Assembly (NCBI RefSeq): GCF_949287625.1
Contig: NZ_CASEGO010000111.1
Coordinates: forward strand, 1 to 14,200
Length of the DNA: 14,200 nucleotides
Direction: 5' to 3'
Source: an uncultured Brachyspira sp.
GTDB taxonomy: Bacteria > Spirochaetota > Brachyspiria > Brachyspirales > Brachyspiraceae
The position numbers and the translations under genes were made by a program. Below the pieces are notes generated by a model, which saw nothing but the letters and a program-made list of their open reading frames with translations, did not search any database and was not told where the DNA came from. Every line of letters starts with the position of its first letter. The stretch's first letter is position 1. This document shows positions 1-6,527 of the stretch, in pieces.

Positions 1-107
1 AAAATGCTTCTTTAGTTACTGAAGCTACTTCTGCATCAGAATCATTATTAAATGAGGCTAATGAACTTATTAAAGCAATAGAATATTTTAAATTAAAAAA
101 TAATTAA
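1..107 (+). CDS. Methyl-accepting chemotaxis protein, C-terminal tail (partial)
   Basis: Only the last 34 codons are inside the window, in the frame starting at base 3 and ending at TAA 105-107. The peptide (VTEATSASESLLNEANEL, then an aromatic IEYFKL stretch) matches the usual end of MCP signalling domains, where a Glu/Ala/Ser-rich helix of the methylation bundle is followed by a short FKL-like tail. MCPs are membrane or cytoplasmic receptors that control CheA kinase and flagellar rotation, which fits a motile spirochaete. Sensor domain and ligand lie outside the window. No CheR-tethering pentapeptide is visible at the terminus. The identification rests on this tail alone and is fairly secure at family level. 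Confidence 0.75.
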   Translation, partial: NASLVTEATSASESLLNEANELIKAIEYFKLKNN

Positions 108-121
108 GAAGTATATATGGA

Positions 122-157
122 TTAATTTAGCATGATAATAGTATCATACTAAATTAA
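122..157. terminator. Hairpin between convergent MCP and acyl-CoA ligase genes
   Basis: An inverted repeat has 16-bp arms (122-137 and 142-157), one mismatch (131 against 148) and a 4-base loop. It sits between two convergent stop codons, so it probably ends transcription in both directions. The flanks are AT-rich but contain no clean T run, so efficiency is uncertain. Confidence 0.6.
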
Positions 158-172
158 AAATATTTTATATTA

Positions 173-2050
173 TTATAGTTTTTTCTCGTATAGAGCCTCT
201 ATTTTATCCTTGTATGCTTCTGTAACATTGGCTCTTTTTATTTTTAGAGACTGTGTGAGAAGTCCGTTTTCAATAGTAAACTCTTCATCAGTTATAATAA
301 TTTTTGCTATAGCTTCATAAGGTCTGAAACCATTTTTATAATTAATAAGTCTGTCTAATTCTTCTCTTATAAGTTTATAAACTTCTTTCGAAGAGGCAAG
401 ATTTTTTTCATCGCAGGCAATCTTTTCTTTATCAAAATGGTATTTAATATTTTCTTTATTGATAACCACTATTGCACCAGCAGATGCTTTATCCTGACCT
501 ACAAGCATTATCTGCGATATATAGCTTGATTCCAGAGCTTTATTTTCTATAGGCTGAGGCTCTACATTTTCACCAGTAAGAAGAACAATAGTCTCTTTAG
601 CTCTTCCTGTTAAAACTATTTCTCCTTCCTGAGTATATGTTCCTAAATCTCCTGAATTGAAGAAATCATCTATTTTTGCCTTTGCAGTTAATTGAGGATC
701 TTTATAATATTCTTTAAATATATTTGGTCCTTTAATCCAGCAAACTCCCATAACTCCGTCTTTGCATGAATTACCGTCTTTATCTCTAATTTCAATTTTA
801 ACTTCCGGTATAGGAGATCCGCATGTTCCTCTGTAATTTTTGTACGGAGATCTTAATGTAACTACCGGAGAAGTTTCAGTTATTCCCCAGCCGACTACTA
901 GGTTTATACCTACTGCCTCAACAAAATCTTCAATATACATAGGCAATGCTCCTCCTCCTGATATTGTAAGGCGTATCTTTCCTCCTGTTAATTCCATTAT
1001 TTTGCTGTATACCATTTTTTTAGCTATTTTATGAAATATAGGGTCAAACATTCCTATGCTGTATTCTGCTTTTTTATCCTCTATTTTTTCATCTCCAATA
1101 AGATAAACTAAATTATTCTTATACCTTACACTTCTTATATAACTTATAGATCTTTTTATTATAAATTTAATGAACTTCTTTAGAAAAGCATTTTTTCTGT
1201 CTATATTTTTCATTACAGTATTATATATATTAACCCATATGGCAGGTACTGAAATAAATATATCAGGTTTTTCTTCGGTAAAATCATTTTTTAAATATCT
1301 TTTATTTGTTATAGCAGTAAAACAGCCTGTTATAGCAGTTACATATGATATTGTTCTTTCATATATATGCCATATAGGAAGAATAGTTAAAAGTTTTTCT
1401 CCTGATTTTAATTTTATTATATCCGGGAGCACTCTCACATTATGAAGTATATTTCCATGAGTGAGTATTACTCCTTTAGGTTTTCCTGTTGTTCCTGAAG
1501 TATATATTATAGTTGCTGTTCTTTCATTTGTTAATTTGGCTGCTTTTTTTATAACGAACTCTTCATCGCCTTTTAAATGTTCCTCTCCAAGTTCTTCAAA
1601 TTTATCAAAAGCATATATATTATTTTCTGGATCATGCATAGAACTGTCAAGAAAAACTATTAATGATAAATCTTTATGATGTTTTTTTATTTTTTCAAAT
1701 ACATATTTATTTTCTACAAGTACGGCTTGAGCTTCACTGTGTTCTATTATATAGTTTAACTCATCAGAAGTGGAATCTATACCTCTAGGTACATCAGCAG
1801 AACCTAATGCTAATAGTGCCATATCGGATACAAACCATTCTATTCTGTTTTCAGAAAATATAGCCACATGTTTTTGTGCCAATCCTTTTACTTCAAATGC
1901 TTTTGCTATTGCATTTATTTTATCATAAAGTTTTTTATATGTAATTGTAACTTTTTCATCATTATTATTTCTATATCTATATGCAGGACTTTGCGGCATG
2001 TTCTGTACTGTTTCAAAAAAAGCACTAGGTATAGATGTATAATTTCTCAT
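173..2050 (-). CDS. Long-chain fatty acid-CoA ligase-like AMP-binding protein
   Basis: This 625-residue member of the ANL adenylating superfamily probably activates fatty acids to acyl-CoA through an acyl-adenylate at the cytoplasmic membrane. Seen in the protein: the AMP-binding P-loop TSGTTGKPKG (about 184-193), the A5 motif GWGITETSP (387-395), the ATP-ribose aspartate in NSGDLG (D468), the hinge region TGRAKE (481-486), and a C-terminal lid with the likely catalytic lysine in LTQSLKIKR (about K603). Length and the ENGLLTQSLK ending match the long, eukaryote-like (FAA1/ACSL-type) acyl-CoA synthetases more than short FadD enzymes. The ATG at 2050 has AGGAG seven bases upstream. The glycosyltransferase gene lies 78 bp upstream on the same strand, so co-transcription is possible. 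The substrate is inferred; other carboxylic acids cannot be excluded. Confidence 0.88.
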   Translation of the reverse strand: MRNYTSIPSAFFETVQNMPQSPAYRYRNNNDEKVTITYKKLYDKINAIAKAFEVKGLAQKHVAIFSENRIEWFVSDMALLALGSADVPRGIDSTSDELNYIIEHSEAQAVLVENKYVFEKIKKHHKDLSLIVFLDSSMHDPENNIYAFDKFEELGEEHLKGDEEFVIKKAAKLTNERTATIIYTSGTTGKPKGVILTHGNILHNVRVLPDIIKLKSGEKLLTILPIWHIYERTISYVTAITGCFTAITNKRYLKNDFTEEKPDIFISVPAIWVNIYNTVMKNIDRKNAFLKKFIKFIIKRSISYIRSVRYKNNLVYLIGDEKIEDKKAEYSIGMFDPIFHKIAKKMVYSKIMELTGGKIRLTISGGGALPMYIEDFVEAVGINLVVGWGITETSPVVTLRSPYKNYRGTCGSPIPEVKIEIRDKDGNSCKDGVMGVCWIKGPNIFKEYYKDPQLTAKAKIDDFFNSGDLGTYTQEGEIVLTGRAKETIVLLTGENVEPQPIENKALESSYISQIMLVGQDKASAGAIVVINKENIKYHFDKEKIACDEKNLASSKEVYKLIREELDRLINYKNGFRPYEAIAKIIITDEEFTIENGLLTQSLKIKRANVTEAYKDKIEALYEKKL

Positions 2051-2064
2051 AAAATCTCCTAATT

Positions 2065-2111
2065 AATTATAACTATTTTGTATATAAAAATGAGTAGTGA
2101 ATTATAACTAT
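2065..2111 (-). repeat. 12-bp direct repeat in the acyl-CoA ligase upstream region
   Basis: AATTATAACTAT occurs at 2065-2076 and again at 2100-2111, 35 bp apart, upstream of the ligase start. On the minus strand each copy contains TATAAT, so each could be a -10 box, or the pair could be a binding site. No good -35 accompanies either copy. The function is unknown. Confidence 0.4.
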
Positions 2112-2128
2112 AATACATATTGAAAATA

Positions 2129-3259
2129 TTACAAGTACTTTACAATGTATTTTATCATATTTTCACTGTATGATAATACTGTAAAATTATGTATTGATGA
2201 CTTTGATAATTCTAAAAATTTTTCTTTTATTTCTTTATCTTTATATGACAGCAACATAGCTTTATAAATTTCTTCTATATTTTCTGTATTACAGCTTATA
2301 GAATAGTCCTTAACAGCCTCATAAACTCCAGACTTATTTGATATTATTGATATGCAGGAGCAGTATAATGCCTCTATAACCGTAAGTCCGAATGGTTCAT
2401 TCACAGCTGGCATTACTAGAGCGTAGCTTTTATTTAATAATTCTTTTTTTTCTTCTTCTGATACAAAACCTTTAAATATTATATTATTTTCTAAATTAAT
2501 TTTTTTTACAAAGTTTTTTAAATATTTTTCATGCCTTCCTTTTCCAGCTATAATAAATTTCAAATCTTTATTATCAATATTTTCTAATAATATTTTAAAA
2601 GCTGATAATGCATTTTCTATATTTTTCGGCTTTTCTATTCTTCCTATATATAAAAAATGTTCGCTTTCTTTTATCTCCATAAAATCAATATTTGATGTAA
2701 TACATGGGTATATAACTTCAGCTTCTCTATCATAAACTCTTTTAATACTTTCTTTAGTTCTTATACTGTTTGATATTATATAATCTATTTTGCTTACTCC
2801 AAGTCTGTCTAAATGCATAGTGTATCTTGCTATTATATCCAAAGTTTTTTGAAGTTTTTTATAGCTTTCATCATCATATCCGTAAAGCCTTACGCTTGGC
2901 TCATGGCAGTACCAAAAACTTTTAGGTAATTTTATATTATTTTTTTTAGCATAATCGTATGCAAGTCCGAAAAATATTGCAGCTGGGAAATTGTGTATTA
3001 AAACTGCATCATACTTTTTTAATTCATTAGTTAAAAATTTAGATGTTTTATTAAATAAAAAAGGGTTTAATGTAATATCTGTTTTTATTTGCTTTATATA
3101 ATCTGGCACATTATCTCTTAATCTGTAGGTATAAATTACAGTCTCTATACCAATACTATGCCAATACTCAGCACTTGATAATATTACATTTTCAGCTCCG
3201 CCATTGTATCCGAATGTAGGGTGAAGTACAGCTATTTTTTTTATATTGTAATTATTCAT
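2129..3259 (-). CDS. Family 4 glycosyltransferase (GT-B fold)
   Basis: This 376-residue protein is a retaining GT4-type glycosyltransferase, expected to move a sugar from an NDP-sugar onto a lipid or polysaccharide acceptor at the inner face of the membrane. Seen: an N-terminal Rossmann segment with the glycine loop YNGGAE (18-23), the domain-linking strand LYIGRIEKPKN (203-213) that opens the donor-binding half, FIIAGKGR (about 235-242), and the EX7E motif E288-E296 in NEPFGLTVIEAL. Length is normal for the family and nothing looks truncated. The ATG at 3259 has no good Shine-Dalgarno sequence; the start is chosen because the fold begins at IKKIAVLHP only six residues in. The acceptor cannot be predicted. 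Surface glycan or glycolipid synthesis is an inference from the family. Confidence 0.88.
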   Translation of the reverse strand: MNNYNIKKIAVLHPTFGYNGGAENVILSSAEYWHSIGIETVIYTYRLRDNVPDYIKQIKTDITLNPFLFNKTSKFLTNELKKYDAVLIHNFPAAIFFGLAYDYAKKNNIKLPKSFWYCHEPSVRLYGYDDESYKKLQKTLDIIARYTMHLDRLGVSKIDYIISNSIRTKESIKRVYDREAEVIYPCITSNIDFMEIKESEHFLYIGRIEKPKNIENALSAFKILLENIDNKDLKFIIAGKGRHEKYLKNFVKKINLENNIIFKGFVSEEEKKELLNKSYALVMPAVNEPFGLTVIEALYCSCISIISNKSGVYEAVKDYSISCNTENIEEIYKAMLLSYKDKEIKEKFLELSKSSIHNFTVLSYSENMIKYIVKYL

Positions 3260-3377
3260 ATATCAATAATAATTTATTTTTTATAATCTTACAAGCAGAA
3301 TTTATTGTTGATTTTTTTTATATTAATTATATTATATATTTATATACACGTATAATCTTACATATTAAGGAGCAAAA
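3260..3377. promoter_or_regulatory. Divergent promoter region, glycosyltransferase / esterase
   Basis: This 118-bp AT-only-like spacer separates two divergent genes. On the plus strand TATAAT lies at 3351-3356, which would give a leader of about 15 nt, but no -35 is placed for it. A second possibility is TTGATT 3308-3313 with TATTAT 3330-3335 (16-bp spacer). AGGAG at 3368-3372 is the esterase ribosome binding site. No convincing minus-strand promoter was found. Confidence 0.4.
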
Positions 3378-4334
3378 ATGAAAAATATATTTATTTTGAT
3401 GATTATTATTTTTTCTATTATTATTTCATGTAATAATGCTAATTCAAATAAGGAAAATGATATGAATAATTTTACAATGTCAACAAATGAAGATGGAAGT
3501 ATAATATTTGAACAAAAAAATATTACTTACAATATTGATTATAATCCTGATGTTGTTTATGCAAGTAAAGATAATATAGATTTAACTCTTCAGATATTTG
3601 TTCCAAGACTTCTTAAAGTTGATGCTAATGCAAGATATCCGCTAGTAATTGAAATAAAAGGTTCAGCATGGAAAAAACAGAATGTATATAAAAATGCAGC
3701 AGCAATGGCAGATTTTGCTAGAAGAGGTTATGTTGCAGCAATAGCAGAGTACAGACCAAGCGACATTGCAGTTTTTCCAGCACAGATTGAAGATGCAAGA
3801 GATGCTGTTAATTTTATGATAAATAATGCTGATAAATATAATGCAGATACTAATAATATATTCGTTTGGGGTGATTCTTCAGGAGCACATACTGCCTTAT
3901 TTACAGCAATACCTTTAAATGAAAATGACAATACAATACCTAATATTAATGCAATAATAGCTTATTATCCTCCTACCGATTTGCTTGAGATGAGAAATGA
4001 TCCTTTAGGCTCAACTACTGGAGATGCCGATAGTCCAGAAGGTATTTTGATTGGCAGAAAAAATGTTTATGATTTTCCAGAAGAGGCTAAAAGAATAAGT
4101 CCTTATTATGAGATTTCAAAAGTTAGTAATATGCCTCCTATATTCTTGGCACATGGAACGGCTGATAGTGTTGTTCCTTTTAATCAAAGTAAGATTTTAG
4201 CTGATAAGTTAAAAGAAGAAAACAGAGTATATGAGTTTTATGCACTTAAAAATGCTGACCATGGAGATTGGCAGTTTTGGACTAAAGATATGTTTGACTT
4301 AGTTGAGAAGTTTATGAACAAATACAAAAAATAA
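3378..4334 (+). CDS. Lipoprotein alpha/beta-hydrolase (carboxylesterase-like)
   Basis: This 318-residue protein has a short positive N-terminus, a hydrophobic segment (4-16) and a lipobox-like IISC with Cys18, so it is probably exported and lipid-anchored. The mature part has an alpha/beta-hydrolase fold of the esterase/acetyl-esterase type. The nucleophile elbow GDSSG gives Ser167, Asp263 lies in HGTADSVVP and His295 in NADHGDW, a complete Ser-Asp-His triad in the usual order. The oxyanion region reads IKGSAWK (about 93-99) where many relatives have HGGGW, so the first His is missing. The substrate is probably an acyl or acetyl ester on carbohydrate or lipid, which is an inference. AGGAG at 3368-3372 supports the start. 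The gene appears monocistronic, with its own terminator. Confidence 0.85.
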   Translation: MKNIFILMIIIFSIIISCNNANSNKENDMNNFTMSTNEDGSIIFEQKNITYNIDYNPDVVYASKDNIDLTLQIFVPRLLKVDANARYPLVIEIKGSAWKKQNVYKNAAAMADFARRGYVAAIAEYRPSDIAVFPAQIEDARDAVNFMINNADKYNADTNNIFVWGDSSGAHTALFTAIPLNENDNTIPNINAIIAYYPPTDLLEMRNDPLGSTTGDADSPEGILIGRKNVYDFPEEAKRISPYYEISKVSNMPPIFLAHGTADSVVPFNQSKILADKLKEENRVYEFYALKNADHGDWQFWTKDMFDLVEKFMNKYKK

Positions 4335-4351
4335 TTTTTTATTAAAGTTTT

Positions 4352-4397
4352 AACTATACTGTAATTATAAAATATTTTTGCAGTATAGTTTTTTTTT
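4352..4397 (+). terminator. Intrinsic terminator of the esterase gene
   Basis: AACTATACTG (4352-4361) pairs perfectly with CAGTATAGTT (4381-4390), and the arm runs into nine consecutive T (4389-4397). It begins 17 bp after the stop codon. This is a classic Rho-independent terminator. Confidence 0.87.
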
Positions 4398-4409
4398 CAT
4401 CATATATCA

Positions 4410-4438
4410 TTGACAAATTAATATAAATAAAATATAAT
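4410..4438 (+). promoter_or_regulatory. Perfect consensus sigma70-type promoter
   Basis: TTGACA (4410-4415) and TATAAT (4433-4438) are both exact consensus with the ideal 17-bp spacer. The start site should be near 4445-4446, just before ATG 4449 and the heptamer array. It lies immediately after the esterase terminator, so it starts a new transcription unit. The likely target is the glycosyltransferase gene at 4833, with a leader of about 390 nt, or a small RNA or peptide. Confidence 0.75.
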
Positions 4439-4448
4439 GTTATCTATT

Positions 4449-4577
4449 ATGAATATCAAAACTCAAAACTCAAAACTCAAAACTCAAAACTCAAAACTCA
4501 AAACTCAAAACTCAAAACTCAAAACTCAAAACTCAAAACTCAAAACTCAAAACTCAAAACTCATTAATATACTATAA
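4449..4577 (+). other. Possible leaderless small ORF across the heptamer array
   Basis: ATG 4449 lies 3-4 nt after the predicted transcription start and reads through the repeats to TAA 4575-4577, 42 residues. The peptide begins MNIKT and then cycles QNSKLKT, because three heptamers make seven codons without a stop. No Shine-Dalgarno is possible if the start site is right, so translation would be leaderless. With the present 15 copies the frame closes soon after the array. With 14 or 17 copies it would join a 68-codon open stretch ending at TGA 4765-4767. Being open within the array is automatic for this heptamer, so coding status is weakly supported. Confidence 0.25.
4457..4561 (+). repeat. 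Heptanucleotide tandem repeat, 15 perfect copies of CAAAACT
   Basis: The unit CAAAACT is repeated exactly 15 times without a mismatch (105 bp), followed by a 2-base partial unit. Such uniform short arrays usually change copy number by slipped-strand mispairing. Seven is not a multiple of three, so each change shifts any reading frame through it. The plus strand contains no G and no stop codon. The minus strand contains TGA in every frame and so is closed. Confidence 0.97.
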
Positions 4578-4832
4578 AATATATTCTATTTCTTATAGTA
4601 TAAATCTTCTATTGTCATTGCAGGACTTAGTTTTAATAAAGATTTTATTAGACAATCAATTTCTGCTTTCAATTAATTATTTGATTATAAAAAATAAATT
4701 AATATTTTTTTCGGTTTACTTTGAAAATAAAAAAATAATAACTCTTTTAAGCCAATATATAATTTGATGAATATTCCTTTAATACAAATAATACAAATAT
4801 TTTTTAATAATTATAAAATTAAAGGAGTTTTT
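4562..4832 (+). other. Non-coding leader between heptamer array and glycosyltransferase
   Basis: This is the remainder of the roughly 500-bp gap after the esterase. It holds a hairpin with 10-bp arms (4568-4577 and 4593-4602) without a T run, so probably not a terminator. Frame 4561-4764 on the plus strand is stop-free for 68 codons. On the minus strand a short protein-like stretch spans 4586-4672. AGGAG at 4823-4827 belongs to the glycosyltransferase. No tRNA, riboswitch or further terminator was recognised. Confidence 0.5.
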
Positions 4833-5759
4833 ATGTACTTAGCACCTGTAGGCTTAGTAGTTTATAATAGAATTGAACATACAAAAAGAGTTATTGAGGC
4901 TTTAAAGAAAAATACTTTGGCTTCAGATACTGATTTATATATATTTTCAGATGCACCTAGTAAAAAAGAAGATGAAGCATCTGTTTATGAGCTTAGAGAA
5001 TATTTAAAAACCATAAATGAAGGATTTAAAAATGTTTATATATATGAAGCTCAAAAAAATTTAGGTATAAAATATTCCACTGTTAATGCTGTAAACACAA
5101 TATTTGAGCATCATGAATATTTCATAGGTTTGGAAGATGATATTGAAACAAATAAACATTTTCTTGAGTTTATGAATAATGCTTTGAATTATTATAAAGA
5201 TGATGAAGATATTATGGCTATAACAGCATTCTCACATAAACATGCTACTAAAAATCATAAACATGATGTTATATTTACATACGCTTTTCATAGTTGGGGC
5301 TGGGGTACTTGGAGGAATAAATGGAATAATATAAATTGGGATACTTGCGATACTTCTTGGTATAATAAAAGTATTAAGCATAAAATATTAGGAGGAGTTT
5401 TTTCTTGGTTTCATTTACTTGCTATAAAAAAGTCTGTTAAGGATAATCTTTATGTTCAAAATAATTTATGGGATATTTATTATTCATTTACAATGTATAA
5501 AAATAAAAAATTATGTATTTGGCCTTCAAAAAAATCTTTTACAAATAATTTTGGTTTTGATGGTACGGGCTATCATAAATTTAATTTTCATCATGGATAC
5601 TTTGAAAAAAATTTATATGATGATAATATGAATATAGAGTTTTCATCTGATAAAAAAATGAATTTCTTTGAGTATCTAATCATATCAATAAAGATTGGTA
5701 TATTTAGCTGGGCAAACGGATTTATAACTATGTTTTTAAGTAAATTTTTTAAAAGATAA
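4833..5759 (+). CDS. GT-A-type glycosyltransferase / sugar transferase
   Basis: The protein has 308 residues from ATG 4833. It opens with APVGLVVYNR, followed by a helix and the IFSDAP strand, as in a family of GT-A sugar transferases in surface-polysaccharide loci, sometimes labelled family 2 or HlpA-like. The acidic donor/metal motif is LEDDIE (E101-D102-D103). The SWGWGTW block (154-160) is a hallmark of this family. The last 30 residues are hydrophobic with a basic end, suggesting membrane association. ATG 4833 is preferred over the longer frame from TTG/ATG 4764-4767 because AGGAG (4823-4827) lies at ideal spacing and family members start at this point. Transcription probably comes from the consensus promoter at 4410, through the heptamer array. 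Acceptor and donor are unknown. Confidence 0.82.
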   Translation: MYLAPVGLVVYNRIEHTKRVIEALKKNTLASDTDLYIFSDAPSKKEDEASVYELREYLKTINEGFKNVYIYEAQKNLGIKYSTVNAVNTIFEHHEYFIGLEDDIETNKHFLEFMNNALNYYKDDEDIMAITAFSHKHATKNHKHDVIFTYAFHSWGWGTWRNKWNNINWDTCDTSWYNKSIKHKILGGVFSWFHLLAIKKSVKDNLYVQNNLWDIYYSFTMYKNKKLCIWPSKKSFTNNFGFDGTGYHKFNFHHGYFEKNLYDDNMNIEFSSDKKMNFFEYLIISIKIGIFSWANGFITMFLSKFFKR

Positions 5760-5772
5760 AAAATATCATAAC

Positions 5773-6384
5773 TTAAATCTTTGCCCACTTTTCTACTTTT
5801 ATAACCCAAGCATTAGTTTGACTTGCAGCTTCAAGTCCTACTTCGCTGTCTTCAAATATAATGCTTTCCTCTTCTTTTACATTAAAATGATTGATACATT
5901 TAAAAAATATTTCTGGGTGAGGTTTTTTATTTTGTATATCATTTCCTGTTAATACTAAATCAAATAATTTTTCAAGATAGAATTCTTTTAATATAGCATA
6001 AACTCCTTTCGGAGAGGAAGTTGTTGCTAATGCTGTATATTTAGATTTTTTTTTACTGTCAATTAGTATTTCCAACATCAGAGGATGAATATTAACCATA
6101 TTCAAATTTTGTAAGTATATATCTTCTTTTCTGTTATGTATTTCTTCTATAAGTTCATTATTTTTATTTTCATCATCTGTAAGTTTATTGTTTAATTTTA
6201 AAATATTATTTGTGAACGTTTTATAATGAAGCCCAAAACATTTATTGTAGTAATAATCTTTATCTAATTCTATGCCGTATTCTTTAAAAGCGTTGCTGTA
6301 TGAGTAGTAATGCAAATTTGCACTATCTATTAAAGTACCGTCCATATCAAATATTAATAATTTTATATTGTCAGAGCTTATCAT
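5773..6384 (-). CDS. HAD-superfamily hydrolase, phosphatase/phosphomutase type
   Basis: This 203-residue cytoplasmic HAD enzyme of subfamily IA resembles phosphoglycolate phosphatases and beta-phosphoglucomutases. Motif I is FDMDGT with nucleophile D13 and acid/base D15. A helical cap follows (about 20-95). Motif II is in LATTSSP (about 119-125), the motif III lysine in NKKPHPEIF (about K154), and motif IV is FEDSEVG (E178-D179). All catalytic residues are present. It ends about 20 residues after motif IV, slightly short but not obviously truncated. The ATG at 6384 has AGGA upstream. It is convergent with the glycosyltransferase, with only 13 bp between the stops and no visible terminator. 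The substrate, probably a small sugar phosphate or phosphoglycolate, cannot be told from sequence. Confidence 0.85.
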   Translation of the reverse strand: MISSDNIKLLIFDMDGTLIDSANLHYYSYSNAFKEYGIELDKDYYYNKCFGLHYKTFTNNILKLNNKLTDDENKNNELIEEIHNRKEDIYLQNLNMVNIHPLMLEILIDSKKKSKYTALATTSSPKGVYAILKEFYLEKLFDLVLTGNDIQNKKPHPEIFFKCINHFNVKEEESIIFEDSEVGLEAASQTNAWVIKVEKWAKI

Positions 6385-6446
6385 TTTTTATTCCTAATTT
6401 ATACTATTTAAATTAATTATACCATATAAACTTATAAAATAAAGAA

Positions 6447-6474
6447 TTCCAATTTATAATAAAAATGATATAAT
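6447..6474 (+). promoter_or_regulatory. Candidate ravA-viaA promoter
   Basis: TATAAT at 6469-6474 has a weak -35-like TTCCAA at 6447-6452 (16-bp spacer). The start would be near 6481, giving a leader of about 47 nt. A second TATAAT lies at 6455-6460. The placement is supported by a palindrome at the same distance from the -10 as in the oad promoter. Confidence 0.45.
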
Positions 6475-6486
6475 AAGTTTTATACG

Positions 6487-6497
6487 TTTACTGTAAA
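6487..6497. promoter_or_regulatory. TTTAC-N-GTAAA palindrome (candidate operator) upstream of ravA
   Basis: An exact 11-bp palindrome, TTTACTGTAAA, begins 12 nt after the ravA -10 box. The same element with the same spacing lies upstream of oadG (10503-10513). It lies just downstream of the predicted start, where a repressor would block transcription. Confidence 0.45.
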
Positions 6498-6527
6498 AAG
6501 TATTAGTATTAAGAGAGAAACACATAT

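Noticed and set aside
1170..1445. Plus-strand ORF opposite the acyl-CoA ligase
   Set aside because: It is antisense to a well-supported gene, has no ribosome binding site and its protein resembles nothing; the same applies to other open frames at 840-1034, 1461-1679 and 1868-2062.
4457..4561. CRISPR array
   Set aside because: The unit is 7 bp with no spacers; it is a simple tandem repeat, and no cas genes are present.
4568..4602. Terminator after the heptamer array
   Set aside because: A 10-bp AT-only stem with a 15-nt loop and no T run; too weak to call, so read-through into the glycosyltransferase is assumed.
4764..4832. Longer start for the glycosyltransferase, adding 22-23 residues from TTG/ATG 4764-4767
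   Set aside because: No ribosome binding site precedes it, while AGGAG stands at ideal spacing before ATG 4833, where the family fold begins. Kept only as part of the coupling idea.
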